Shown here in pieces: positions 1 through 8,613 of a stretch of 64,000 nt of DNA (position 1 is the first letter of the stretch; every line of letters begins with the position of its first letter). The DNA is from Sphingobacterium psychroaquaticum (GTDB taxonomy: Bacteria > Bacteroidota > Bacteroidia > Sphingobacteriales > Sphingobacteriaceae). The notes beneath the pieces were generated by a model that saw only the letters and a program-made list of their open reading frames with translations, ran no database searches and was not told where the DNA came from. A program made the translations under genes and the position numbers. The DNA is taken from contig NZ_FXAU01000001.1 in assembly GCF_900177625.1 (NCBI RefSeq), forward strand, positions 1,170,644 to 1,234,643, in the 5' to 3' direction.

Positions 1-70
1 AAAGGATTTTTGTGATTTTGGAAAAAGCATTTTGACTTGTTAGGTCGGTTTAATATAAATGTAGGTACGC

Positions 71-87
71 ATTGACAACTTGTCAAT
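71..87. promoter_or_regulatory. 17-bp perfect palindrome upstream of the recombinase unit
   Basis: ATTGACAA-C-TTGTCAAT reads as an exact inverted repeat with one central base. It lies 31 bp before the likely start of the small ORF at 119 and about 180 bp before the recombinase. Its place suggests an operator for control of the recombination genes. A recombinase binding site is also possible. The function is inferred from symmetry and position only. Confidence 0.45.
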
Positions 88-118
88 CAATGACTTTTTT
101 ATGCTTCATTATTGCAGG

Positions 119-301
119 ATGAAGCGAACAAACAGAAAAGGAAAAACGGTCGAAAACACTTCTGATAATGAGCAAAAAAACCTAACACAAAGTGCTGAAA
201 ATCAAGATAATTTCCTTAAATTTATAGCTGAAATCATTGTTGAAATAATCATTAAGGAGACAGTACATGGAAGCGATAGGATACATCAGAAAAAGCACTA
301 A
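119..301 (+). CDS. small hypothetical protein overlapping the recombinase start
   Basis: A 60-residue product starting MKRTNRKGK. It is basic at the N-terminus, Asn/Gln-rich in the middle, and has a hydrophobic helix-like segment (FIAEIIVEIIIKE) near the C-terminus. The ATG at 119 follows AGG; an in-frame ATG at 101 and a TTG at 80 are alternatives, but the TTG lies inside the palindrome at 71-87. The last 35 bp overlap the recombinase in another frame, which suggests translational coupling. Short partner ORFs before serine recombinases are common on mobile elements, and this could be a directionality or accessory factor. No domain was recognised. Confidence 0.45.
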   Translation: MKRTNRKGKTVENTSDNEQKNLTQSAENQDNFLKFIAEIIVEIIIKETVHGSDRIHQKKH

Positions 302-1856
302 AGACCAATCCCATTACTCACTCGAATATCAGGAAAAAGCCATACGTCAATATTGTGAACATAATGAGGTAGAGCTTGGAGCGGTCTACGTTGATGACGG
401 GGAAAGTAGCTATACTTTTGACCGTCCAGATTATCAAGCGTTAGAAACGTTCATTAAACAACAAAGGGGTAGGATTAAATATCTTATTGTCCTTGACCAC
501 GACAGATTTAGCCGTAACCTGCCCGAAGCGTTGATGAAGATAGAGCAATTGGAAAAGAAACACGGCCTAAAGGTCGTTGCCACAAATGAATCTCTCGATA
601 TTGATACCTCTGACCCGAGCGTGTTCATGTTGAGGGCGTTCAAATACCTAATTGCCAACCAAGAACTATTTACCATTCGTCGCAGGGCAAAGATGGGCAT
701 TCGGCAGGCGCAGGAATCGGGGCGTTATGTCAACCTTGCACCTTATGGCTATATCAATGCCAAAGAAGCTGGCACGAAAAGGGGATTGCTTGTTGTCAAT
801 GAGACAGAGGCATACGTTGTCAAGAAAATATTTAGGGATTACCTTTCGGGAGTGCCTGCCTATATCATACACAAGTCCGTCAAGGAAATGGGTTTCCCTC
901 TCAATGGAAACGATGCGATAACAAGGGTTTTAAGGAATTGTCTTTATGCAGGGTTGGTAAGGGTAACGGCAAATGAAAAAGAGCCGTTACGGATTGTAAA
1001 GGGCATACACGAGGCGATTGTTAGCGAGGAACAATATTGGCGGGCGCAGGAAATGTTGGACGATAAGCGTGTAGAAAAACCGCATATAAAGGATGATTTT
1101 CCTTTGAGGGGAGTATTAAGGAGCAATTGTTGTGGTGGTCACATGACCGCAGGATATAGTAAAGGAAAGAAAAAATACTATCTGTATTACCGTTGTGTAA
1201 AACATAGCTCTGTCAATATCTCGGGTACAGTTCTGCACAAAAGGTACGAGGAATTGCTCCAACACCTTAGCTTTACCAAAGAGCAAGTGACGGAGTTAAT
1301 CGGCTATATCAAAGACGAATTGAAAAAAGCCGTAAAAGTCCGTGCAAAGGAGTTTGAAATCAAAAAGGAACAATTGATAATAGCACAAAAGAAACTCGAT
1401 GGACTTGAAGATAAAGTGTTGAACGATATTATAAACGGAGACACCTATAAAAAGGGTTACAAGAAATTTTCGATTGAGATTGCTCGGCTGAAATCGGAAG
1501 TTTCAGACCTCTCGGTTGACATCAAAACAAAGGCACAGGAGCAAATCAAGTTAATCCCTAAACTGATGGACATACCCGAATTATTCAACCGTGCTTCTAT
1601 CAACCAACAGCACGCTATTTTAAACAGGGTGTTCAAACAGGGTCTCACGTTTGCCGATGGTATGTTTAGAACACCCTCGCTTAATCCTGTGTTCCATCAC
1701 AACTATCAGACAATCAACAAAAAAGGGTTGCTCGAAGTAGAACAACCCATCGGGAATAATACCCAAATCCCATGTTGCGGAGAGGGTGGGATTCGAACCC
1801 ACGATACAGTCATCCCGTATACAGACTTTCCAGGTCTGCTCATTCGACCACTCTGA
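267..1856 (+). CDS. large serine recombinase (site-specific integrase)
   Basis: 529 residues. The N-terminal resolvase domain (about 1-150) begins YIRKSTKDQ, with Ser10 as the expected nucleophile, and has Arg residues in the LDHDRFSRN segment. A recombinase domain (about 155-260) contains the APYGY motif. A zinc-ribbon-like stretch (about 287-312, CCGG...YYRC) and a long charged coiled coil (about 340-425) follow. The start has a strong Shine-Dalgarno (AAGGAGA, 253-259), unusual among its neighbours. The last ~28 codons are the antisense of the tRNA-Ser gene at 1778-1865, so the C-terminus is supplied by the target site. It probably integrates and excises an element lying to the left, beyond the window. 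Confidence 0.9.
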   Translation: MEAIGYIRKSTKDQSHYSLEYQEKAIRQYCEHNEVELGAVYVDDGESSYTFDRPDYQALETFIKQQRGRIKYLIVLDHDRFSRNLPEALMKIEQLEKKHGLKVVATNESLDIDTSDPSVFMLRAFKYLIANQELFTIRRRAKMGIRQAQESGRYVNLAPYGYINAKEAGTKRGLLVVNETEAYVVKKIFRDYLSGVPAYIIHKSVKEMGFPLNGNDAITRVLRNCLYAGLVRVTANEKEPLRIVKGIHEAIVSEEQYWRAQEMLDDKRVEKPHIKDDFPLRGVLRSNCCGGHMTAGYSKGKKKYYLYYRCVKHSSVNISGTVLHKRYEELLQHLSFTKEQVTELIGYIKDELKKAVKVRAKEFEIKKEQLIIAQKKLDGLEDKVLNDIINGDTYKKGYKKFSIEIARLKSEVSDLSVDIKTKAQEQIKLIPKLMDIPELFNRASINQQHAILNRVFKQGLTFADGMFRTPSLNPVFHHNYQTINKKGLLEVEQPIGNNTQIPCCGEGGIRTHDTVIPYTDFPGLLIRPL

Positions 1857-1865
1857 CACCTCTCC
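1778..1865 (-). tRNA. tRNA-Ser(GGA)
   Basis: The minus strand folds as a class II tRNA. The acceptor stem pairs GGAGAGG with CCTCTCC, the anticodon stem-loop CAGAC-CTGGAAA-GTCTG has anticodon GGA, a long variable arm is present, and the T-arm reads GTGGGTTCGAATCCCAC. The discriminator is G; no CCA is encoded. The 3' end faces left, towards the recombinase, the usual arrangement for an element inserted at a tRNA 3' end. Confidence 0.95.
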
Positions 1866-2031
1866 TTGATTGGTTCGCAAAGATAGCAGAATCACCCCAA
1901 TTTAGCGACTATTTTTACTTTTTTTTGAGGCTAAAATCTACATCCGTAAGTAACTCCTTCATTTGCTGCAATAAAGATTGAATATCCAATGCTTTTTAGC
2001 TACATTTAATGGAATACAATTAATTCAGCCA

Positions 2032-3081
2032 ATGAAAAGAATCCTGTCTATAGATGGTGGTGGCATCCGAGGAATCATACCTGCGATGTTCTTAGTAGCT
2101 CTCGAGGAGAAGCTCCAAGAGGCAACGAACGATTCCAATGCATGCCTTGCGGATTACTTTGATTTCTTTGCCGGCACCAGTACCGGCGGAATCCTAGCTT
2201 CACTCCTTCTTTGCCCAGACCCCGAGACCTCAACCAAACACAAATATACCACACGAGATGCCTTGAATGTTTATCTTGAACATGGAACTGAAATATTTTC
2301 CACGACACCATTCCGACGATTTCTAAGTCGTTTCGGTCTCGTTAGCGAGCTTTACCATGAGCAAAACTTAAACAAAGTGCTGCTCTCCTACTTTGGGGAT
2401 CACAAATTATGTGAACTTTTAAAACCTTGTATCATCACAGCGTATAACATCGAACTTCGTAAAAACCACCTGTTTCGGCAGCAGAAAGCAATATCCCACG
2501 GTGCACAGCGTGATTTCTTGTTACGAGACGTGTGTCGTGCAACATCAGCTGCCCCAACATATTTTGCTGTGGCCGAAATCTTCTCTGTTGCGGGTACACG
2601 GTATCCTTTGGTCGATGGTGGTGTGTTCGCGCATAACCCCTCATTATCAGCCCTCCTGGAGGTAATAAAAAGCTTCAACAGCTACCGTATTAGCGATATA
2701 TCTATCTTATCTCTAGGTACGGGAATATCAAAAGTTTCTTATAACTATGAAGATTTCAAGAAAAAATGGGCCATCTCTATTGGCCCTGCTTTAGTCGATA
2801 TTATGGGAAGTAGTTCCGCTGAGAGTACCGATTATTACCTCAAGCAATTATTTCGGTCTGTAAATAAATCAAATAATTACATTCGCGTAGAACCAGAGAA
2901 CCTATCCTCTGCAAACCCAGCTATGGACGCTGCTACGCCTCGTAATATACAGAAAATCATAGCAATAGCCGATCGCATGATTAGCGAAAACGAAAACCTA
3001 ATAAACGATATTGTAACAGACCTTCTTCAAGACAAGAAAAATAGTCGGGAACGCTCTGTATGGAACTTTTTGAAGAATTAA
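2032..3081 (+). CDS. patatin-like phospholipase family protein
   Basis: 349 residues from the ATG at 2032. A start at 1978 would add 18 residues ahead of the conserved MKRILSIDGGGIRG opening, so it is not used. The family signature is complete: an oxyanion loop DGGGIRG (about 8-14), nucleophile elbow GTSTGG (Ser near 49) and the catalytic Asp in DGGVFAHNP (near 198). It is predicted to be a Ser-Asp dyad lipid acyl hydrolase. There is no signal peptide, so it is probably cytoplasmic or membrane-peripheral. It is transcribed in the same direction as the membrane protein 37 bp downstream. The substrate cannot be told from sequence. Confidence 0.9.
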   Translation: MKRILSIDGGGIRGIIPAMFLVALEEKLQEATNDSNACLADYFDFFAGTSTGGILASLLLCPDPETSTKHKYTTRDALNVYLEHGTEIFSTTPFRRFLSRFGLVSELYHEQNLNKVLLSYFGDHKLCELLKPCIITAYNIELRKNHLFRQQKAISHGAQRDFLLRDVCRATSAAPTYFAVAEIFSVAGTRYPLVDGGVFAHNPSLSALLEVIKSFNSYRISDISILSLGTGISKVSYNYEDFKKKWAISIGPALVDIMGSSSAESTDYYLKQLFRSVNKSNNYIRVEPENLSSANPAMDAATPRNIQKIIAIADRMISENENLINDIVTDLLQDKKNSRERSVWNFLKN

Positions 3082-3118
3082 TCTTTAATCTTACATTTAC
3101 CACCGTAAAAAAAATTAT

Positions 3119-4348
3119 ATGGCACTAAATTACGTTTGGGTTTCCTTTTTCCTAATCACCTTTTTCGTTGCATTGATTAAACTTATCGGAGGTGATACTG
3201 AAGTTTTTCAGAATATCGTCAACTCACTTTTCGAGGGTGCAGCCAATGGTGCAACAATCTCACTGGGATTAATCGGAATGATGACTTTTGCTCTTGGTAT
3301 TATGAAAATCGGAGAAAAAGGCGGTATGATCAATATCTTTGCTAAGATTGTTGGTCCTTTCTTTAATAAGCTCTTCCCTGAAATTCCAAAAAACCACCCC
3401 GCACTGGGCTCTATTTTGATGAATTTCTCTGCAAATGCGCTTGGGTTAGACAATGCCGCGACACCACTAGGACTTAAAGCAATGAAAGAACTTCAGGAGC
3501 TTAACCCACAGAAGGACACCGCTTCGAATGCGCAAATCATGTTTATCGTCCTCAACGCTTCGAGTTTAACGTTATTGCCTATTTCTATTATGGCCTATCG
3601 GCAAGAAGCAGGAGCCGCGCAACCATCAGATATATTTTTACCGATCCTGATTGCAACATTCTTCTCTACCCTAGCGGCACTAATCTTAGTTTCAATCTAT
3701 CAAAAAATCAATCTTTTCAATAAAACTATCCTAGCGTACTTAGGCGGCTTAGTCATATTGGTAGGAAGCACGTTATACTACTTCAGTACCTTGGGACAAG
3801 AAGAAATAGGTGTTATTTCTCGTGTATTTGGAAACTTTGTTCTCTTTGGTTTGTTTGTTTCCTTTATAGGACTCGCTTTTATAAAGCGTATAAATGTGTA
3901 CGATGCTTTTATTGAGGGAGCAAAAGAAGGTTTTGACGTTGCGGTGAAGATTATACCATATCTAGTTGCTATATTGGTTGGTATAGCGGTTTTTCGCGCT
4001 TCCGGAACGATGGACTACCTTGTTAGTGGTATTTCTTACCTCATTGCACAAGTTGGTATCGACACATCGTTCGTAGAGGCACTACCAGTCGCTTTTATGA
4101 AACCGTTGAGTGGTTCTGGTGCACGCGGCCTGATGGTTGAGCTGATGGCAACAAAAGGAGCTGATGACTTTGCTTCGCGTGTAGCCTGTGTGATCCAAGG
4201 GTCTACGGAAACAACGTTCTATGTTTTAGCGGTATACTTTGGCTCTGTAGCCATCAAGAAAACCAGACATGCTTTGCCTTGCGCTTTGTTAGCTGAGTTA
4301 GTCGGTGTGATTGCAGCGATTATTGTTTCTTATATATTCTTTGGTTAA
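3119..4348 (+). CDS. SpmA/SpmB-like fused nucleoside-recognition (Gate) domain membrane protein
   Basis: 409 residues with about ten hydrophobic segments. The N-terminal half resembles SpmA (Gate motif around LGLIGMMTFALGIMKIGEKGG, then LGLDNAATPLGLKAM), and the C-terminal half resembles SpmB (FDVAVKIIPYLVAILVGIAVFRASG, then KPLSGSGARG and GSTETTFY). These are separate spore-maturation proteins in Firmicutes. In non-sporulating Bacteroidota a fused form occurs with unknown function, probably transport. The next gene, mgsA, starts 11 bp after the stop, so the two may be co-transcribed. Confidence 0.82.
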   Translation: MALNYVWVSFFLITFFVALIKLIGGDTEVFQNIVNSLFEGAANGATISLGLIGMMTFALGIMKIGEKGGMINIFAKIVGPFFNKLFPEIPKNHPALGSILMNFSANALGLDNAATPLGLKAMKELQELNPQKDTASNAQIMFIVLNASSLTLLPISIMAYRQEAGAAQPSDIFLPILIATFFSTLAALILVSIYQKINLFNKTILAYLGGLVILVGSTLYYFSTLGQEEIGVISRVFGNFVLFGLFVSFIGLAFIKRINVYDAFIEGAKEGFDVAVKIIPYLVAILVGIAVFRASGTMDYLVSGISYLIAQVGIDTSFVEALPVAFMKPLSGSGARGLMVELMATKGADDFASRVACVIQGSTETTFYVLAVYFGSVAIKKTRHALPCALLAELVGVIAAIIVSYIFFG

Positions 4349-4358
4349 TAGTATTTGT

Positions 4359-4724
4359 ATGAAGAAGACGATTGCGCTGATTGCGCACGATGGTAAAAAG
4401 GCTGATATGGTTGCCTTTGTTAAGGATCATTTAGAAGACCTAAGACAGGCCAATATTATTGCCACGGGAACAACAGGTTCATATGTTTTAAAGACAGGGC
4501 TCCCCGTTGAGCTCAAACTAAGTGGTCCGAAAGGTGGAGATGCGCAGATTGCAGCCTTAACAGCCGAGGGAAAAGTCGATGGAATTATTTTCTTCAGAGA
4601 TCCTTTAGGCAAACATGTTCATGAGCCAGATATACAAATGCTTATGCGTATATCCGATTTATATAATGTACCCTTGGCTACAAATCCGGCTACGGGCAGT
4701 TTAATTATAAAGGGTTTATTATAA
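4359..4724 (+). CDS. mgsA: methylglyoxal synthase
   Basis: 121 residues beginning MKKTIALIAHDGKK. The enzyme converts dihydroxyacetone phosphate to methylglyoxal and phosphate, a bypass of lower glycolysis when phosphate is short. Hallmarks are the AHDxKK phosphate-binding start, GTTG (about 43-46), SGPxGGD (about 60-66), FFRDPL with the catalytic Asp, and HEPDI. The length matches short bacterial forms. The start at 4359 gives the canonical N-terminus; an upstream in-frame start would overlap the previous gene. It lies 16 bp before the OsmC gene, probably in one operon. Confidence 0.93.
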   Translation: MKKTIALIAHDGKKADMVAFVKDHLEDLRQANIIATGTTGSYVLKTGLPVELKLSGPKGGDAQIAALTAEGKVDGIIFFRDPLGKHVHEPDIQMLMRISDLYNVPLATNPATGSLIIKGLL

Positions 4725-4740
4725 GATAAATAAAATTGTT

Positions 4741-5142
4741 ATGGAAAGAAATGTAAGTGTCAAAATAGGAAAAGATCGATATAAAACAGAGGTTCAGATA
4801 GCGCAACATCACATTATTGCGGACGAACCTAAGGAGGTTGGAGGTACCGACTTCGGTCCCTCTCCGAAGGAACTGTTTCTGTCTTCTCTTGGCACTTGCA
4901 AGGTTATGACCGTACGAATGTATGCAGATCGTAAAGGATGGCCCTTGGATGGCGTAGAGATAGAGCTATCGCTGAGTACGCAGAAAGCAGAACTACAAAA
5001 CACAACCTTTGTACACTGTCGCATCAATCTTTTGGGCGATCTCGATGACATGCAACGCCAACGCTTACTGGCCATTGCGGATAAATGTCCGATTCATAAG
5101 ATTCTCAATAACCCCGTAATCATTGAAAGCAGTCTCCTGTAA
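4741..5142 (+). CDS. OsmC family protein
   Basis: 133 residues. The two family cysteines are visible: one in SLGTCKVMTVRMYADRKGW (near 53) and one in ADKCPIHKIL (near 117). In characterised OsmC/Ohr members this pair reduces organic hydroperoxides. The sequence is closer to general OsmC than to Ohr, so the substrate is open. It follows mgsA by 16 bp. A thiol-peroxidase role next to a maker of the toxic electrophile methylglyoxal is plausible but inferred. Confidence 0.87.
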   Translation: MERNVSVKIGKDRYKTEVQIAQHHIIADEPKEVGGTDFGPSPKELFLSSLGTCKVMTVRMYADRKGWPLDGVEIELSLSTQKAELQNTTFVHCRINLLGDLDDMQRQRLLAIADKCPIHKILNNPVIIESSLL

Positions 5143-5211
5143 TTGTTACATAACGGAATCCGTATGTATAGCATCCATTGGGGCAAAATGCACGTTAGAA
5201 TAAAATTTAGT

Positions 5212-5243
5212 TTTGAAAAAAAAAGTAAATTTATCTAAGTTTG
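5212..5243 (+). promoter_or_regulatory. Bacteroidota-type promoter of coaA
   Basis: TTTG (5212-5215) and TAAGTTTG (5236-5243) are separated by 20 bp, which fits the -33/-7 (TTTG ... TAnnTTTG) promoter of Bacteroidota. The transcript would start near 5248, leaving a short leader before the coaA ATG at 5265. Confidence 0.6.
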
Positions 5244-5264
5244 CCCACAATTAAATAGCGCGGT

Positions 5265-6215
5265 ATGTCTCTAAATAGAAAAGAGGGAGTTAGTGGAGGT
5301 CCGTTCCAACTGTTTGACAGAAATGAATGGCGGAATCTAAATGGTCAGTTTTCATACGATTTGATGCAAAGTGATATTGCAAACCTGCATGCACTCAATG
5401 AACCTTTAACTATCGAAGAGATTGAAGATATCTATTTTCCTTTAGCTCATCTCTTGAATATAATGCTCCAAGAGACAAAACAGGTGCATGTAAATGTCAA
5501 TGGATTCTTGCAAAAACATACCCAAAAGCTTCCCTTTATTATTGGTATTGCAGGCTCCGTTGCCGTGGGCAAGAGTACGACAGCACGTGTATTGCAAAAG
5601 GTGCTCTCGATGCTGCCGGGTAAACCAAAAGTAGACCTGGTGACAACCGATGGTTTTCTCTACCCCAATGCTACACTCATTGAAAGAGGGATTTTAAACC
5701 GCAAAGGTTTTCCAGAAAGCTATGATACTAAATTGCTTTTGAATTTCCTTGCTGCCATGAAATCTGGTGAAGAGTGCTTTGAAGTTCCGATGTATTCCCA
5801 TGTTGAATACGACATCCTAAAGGATAGGAAACAACTCGTGCATCAGCCCGAGATTTTGATCGTCGAAGGTATTAACGTTTTACAAGTGAACTCGACTACG
5901 GGTAATAATATCTTCGTTTCGGACTATTTTGACTACGCTATATATGTCGATGCCGATGAGGCCGACATTATGGATTGGTATATCAACAGGTTTGAATCGT
6001 TACGTGCTACTTCTTTCCAGAATCCAGACTCCTACTTTCATCGTTTTGCCAATATGAATGCTGAAGAAAGCTTAGCAATGGCCACAAATATTTGGAACGA
6101 AATCAATAAGCCAAATCTTAGAGAAAATATACTACCTACACGATACCGTGCTGATCTTATCCTTGAAAAAGGATCGCATCATTTTGTTAAAAATGTAAGG
6201 GTTAGAAAAGTTTAA
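5265..6215 (+). CDS. coaA: type I pantothenate kinase
   Basis: 316 residues. It phosphorylates pantothenate with ATP, the first and controlling step of coenzyme A synthesis. The Walker A motif GSVAVGKST lies near residue 97. Other typical type I motifs follow: VTTDGFLYPN, KGFPESYD, PMYSHVEYDI, EGINVLQ and a C-terminal LPTRYRADLILEKG. The length matches E. coli CoaA (about 316). It overlaps the convergent MscS gene by 4 bp at the stop codons. Confidence 0.95.
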   Translation: MSLNRKEGVSGGPFQLFDRNEWRNLNGQFSYDLMQSDIANLHALNEPLTIEEIEDIYFPLAHLLNIMLQETKQVHVNVNGFLQKHTQKLPFIIGIAGSVAVGKSTTARVLQKVLSMLPGKPKVDLVTTDGFLYPNATLIERGILNRKGFPESYDTKLLLNFLAAMKSGEECFEVPMYSHVEYDILKDRKQLVHQPEILIVEGINVLQVNSTTGNNIFVSDYFDYAIYVDADEADIMDWYINRFESLRATSFQNPDSYFHRFANMNAEESLAMATNIWNEINKPNLRENILPTRYRADLILEKGSHHFVKNVRVRKV

Positions 6216-7093
6216 TCCTGTCCTTTATATTCGTATTCTTTTTTAAATCGTAGGACTTCATGTAAGATTTCATTCATGAGCTTACGGTGAAGTTTACTGC
6301 TATTACTCGTAGCATGCATATCGACTTTATACTTCACGAAATCTTTACCAATATCCATGATCTTTAAATCGAGTGTATCCTCCCCAGTCAGATTAGGGTG
6401 ATTGCGCAGCATTGTTTTTATGCGATCCTCCAATAAATCCACATCCATTCCACCTTGTAAAGGAAGTTCAAAACGAACAGTAAAAAAACTTGATGGATGT
6501 GCGGATAAGTTTACCACAGGCATCGTAAATACAAGGTTATTCGGCACGGTAATTAGATCCTCATCTTCATCCTGAATAATTAAGCTAGAAAAGGTAATAT
6601 CCATTATACGCCCTTTATACTCTCCAATTTTTACACGATCCCCAACGGATAGGCTGTCCGAAAACATAATAAATAAGCCCGAGATCATGTTCGTAATATA
6701 CTCTCTAAAAGTAACAGCAATAGCCATCGCTACAAACGTAAGGCTCGTAAGAAAGTTTCTTGGATCGATACCAAAAGAGAGCATCAAGGCAATGAAAAAC
6801 ATGACGGTGTTTAGTACAGCAGTGAGACGACCAATTCCAAGCACAAAATTTCCACGAACGTTACGATCTCCATGCTGGCGACGATACAATGCAATAAGCG
6901 TATATCGGCCAATCGAGAAAATAATACTAGATGCTAAAAAGAGTGCGATCGCATCGGTTACTTTATCGAGTCCCGGTTTATCCTTATAAAAATCAGGAGC
7001 GTACCAAAAACTGGCATATAATAGAAGTAGCAATACAACTTTAAGAATAAATTGAAGCGATATCTGAAACTTATTATTTTCGTCGTTCATCAT
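6212..7093 (-). CDS. small-conductance mechanosensitive ion channel (MscS family)
   Basis: 293 residues with four predicted membrane segments (about 15-30, 45-65, 85-108, 112-145). The last is the pore-lining helix leading into the conserved beta domain (FSDSLSVGDRVKIGEYKGRIMDI). A soluble alpha/beta domain follows and ends in a charged tail. MscS channels open under membrane tension and release solutes on hypo-osmotic shock. The gene stands alone and is convergent with coaA. Confidence 0.9.
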   Translation of the reverse strand: MMNDENNKFQISLQFILKVVLLLLLYASFWYAPDFYKDKPGLDKVTDAIALFLASSIIFSIGRYTLIALYRRQHGDRNVRGNFVLGIGRLTAVLNTVMFFIALMLSFGIDPRNFLTSLTFVAMAIAVTFREYITNMISGLFIMFSDSLSVGDRVKIGEYKGRIMDITFSSLIIQDEDEDLITVPNNLVFTMPVVNLSAHPSSFFTVRFELPLQGGMDVDLLEDRIKTMLRNHPNLTGEDTLDLKIMDIGKDFVKYKVDMHATSNSSKLHRKLMNEILHEVLRFKKEYEYKGQD

Positions 7094-7337
7094 GTTTATG
7101 TATAATCTAAATTATTACTTTTATGTTTGTTCTGCAACACTTAATATAGAAATTAAAACGATACACACAAATCTTCTCTCCCTTACTTACAACAGCTCCT
7201 TTCATTTTAGTAGGCTCAAAAAATATGCTGTAGCGTAAAAAAAACAGTACCTAATGGCGGTTTATCGCTCTGTAATTTCCATATCGCTAAAAAATAAATT
7301 AACTTAGCGGGCTGAAATGCGCTAGATACATACAATT

Positions 7338-8291
7338 ATGGAAACAACATTTGATTTCGAAAAACCGATTGCAGATTTGCAGACACAGATGGAAAAGGTG
7401 TTACAGGTTCAAGAAAAGACAAAAGTAGACATGAGCGCTACGATCAATGAGCTGAAAGCTAAGCTAGAACAAACGAAAACAGATATATATACCAACATGA
7501 CCGGTTGGCAAAAGGTTCAGATGTCTCGCCATCCTGAGCGCCCACAAACATTCGACTATATCGAAATGATCTGTGATGAGTTTATTGAGCTTCATGGCGA
7601 TCGTACGGTGCGTGATGACAAAGCTATCGTGGGTGGTATTGCGTCCATTGGTGGCGAATCCGTTATGGTTATTGGTCACCAGAAGGGTAAGAACACTAAA
7701 GAACGTCAATATCGGAATTTTGGTATGGCTAACCCAGAAGGATACCGCAAGGCTCTTCGCTTGATGAAGATGGCAGAGAAATTCAACAAACCGATTGTCA
7801 CGTTAATCGATACAATGGGCGCATACCCTGGTCTTGAAGCTGAAGAGCGTGGTCAAGGTGAAGCAATTGCTAGAAACCTGCTGGAAATGTCCGTTCTGAA
7901 GGTTCCTGTCATTTGTATTGTCATTGGTGAAGGTGCTTCTGGTGGAGCATTGGGTATTGGTGTTGGAGACCGCGTTTACATGTTACAAAACACATGGTAT
8001 TCGGTTATCTCTCCGGAGTCCTGTTCATCGATTTTATACCGTAGCTGGGATCAAAAAGAAAAAGCAGCAGAATCCTTAAAATTGACTGCGGAAGATATGT
8101 TGCAAAATGGCCTTATCGATGGTATCATTGAAGAGCCAATTGGTGGTGCGCATCAAGACCCTGCTGCAACTGCAGAAAATGTAAAAGCAAAAATATTAGC
8201 TGATTTAAAAGTGTTGGGTGCTAAAGATAGTGATACACTCGTAACAGAACGTATTGATAAATTTAGCAATATGGGCGTTGTGGTGGAGTAG
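7338..8291 (+). CDS. accA: acetyl-CoA carboxylase carboxyltransferase subunit alpha
   Basis: 317 residues. With AccD it transfers the carboxyl group from carboxybiotin to acetyl-CoA, giving malonyl-CoA for fatty acid synthesis. An N-terminal helical region (1-60) precedes the carboxyltransferase core, which shows [45 protein letters not shown] and the oxyanion-forming [15 protein letters not shown]. The length is that of bacterial AccA. It is monocistronic, with a strong terminator 20 bp after the stop. Confidence 0.96.
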   Translation: METTFDFEKPIADLQTQMEKVLQVQEKTKVDMSATINELKAKLEQTKTDIYTNMTGWQKVQMSRHPERPQTFDYIEMICDEFIELHGDRTVRDDKAIVGGIASIGGESVMVIGHQKGKNTKERQYRNFGMANPEGYRKALRLMKMAEKFNKPIVTLIDTMGAYPGLEAEERGQGEAIARNLLEMSVLKVPVICIVIGEGASGGALGIGVGDRVYMLQNTWYSVISPESCSSILYRSWDQKEKAAESLKLTAEDMLQNGLIDGIIEEPIGGAHQDPAATAENVKAKILADLKVLGAKDSDTLVTERIDKFSNMGVVVE

Positions 8292-8311
8292 TTCGCCCCT
8301 ACGCATGAAAA

Positions 8312-8349
8312 CAAAAAAGGTTGTACAATATGTACAACCTTTTTTGTTT
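8312..8349 (+). terminator. rho-independent terminator of accA
   Basis: AGGTTGTACA-ATA-TGTACAACCT is a perfect 10-bp stem with a 3-nt loop, flanked by A's and T's that extend the pairing. It is followed by a T-rich run and can work in both directions. Confidence 0.85.
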
Positions 8350-8437
8350 TAGACAGACGCAAATCTAGAAGAGCTCAGCGCAACCAAATCTGATGTCTCG
8401 ACAGCACTAAAACAGTTTACTGCCATCTTTATTTTTG

Positions 8438-8509
8438 TGCTCGCGGCGGGAGTCGAACCCACATCGTCAGAACCGGAATCTGATATTCTATCCATTGAAC
8501 TACGCAAGC
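8438..8509 (-). tRNA. tRNA-Arg(CCG)
   Basis: The minus strand reads GCTTGCG...CGCGAGC as acceptor stem with one G-U pair. The anticodon loop TTCCGGT lies between CAGA and TCTG, and the T-arm is GTGGGTTCGACTCCCGC. Anticodon CCG reads the Arg codon CGG. The discriminator is A and no CCA is encoded. Confidence 0.95.
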
Positions 8510-8613
8510 TTCGCTGGCAAAAATAGTGTTTTTAGATCACTTTACGCAAGGAAAAATGAAATATAAATTCTTATTTTCGAACAGCTAGATAATGAAAGAG
8601 TTGCATTTTTTTT

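Noticed and set aside
1772..1981. Plus-strand ORF beginning MLRRGWDSNPRYSHP
   Set aside because: It is the antisense of tRNA-Ser(GGA) in another frame, a well-known source of false proteins.
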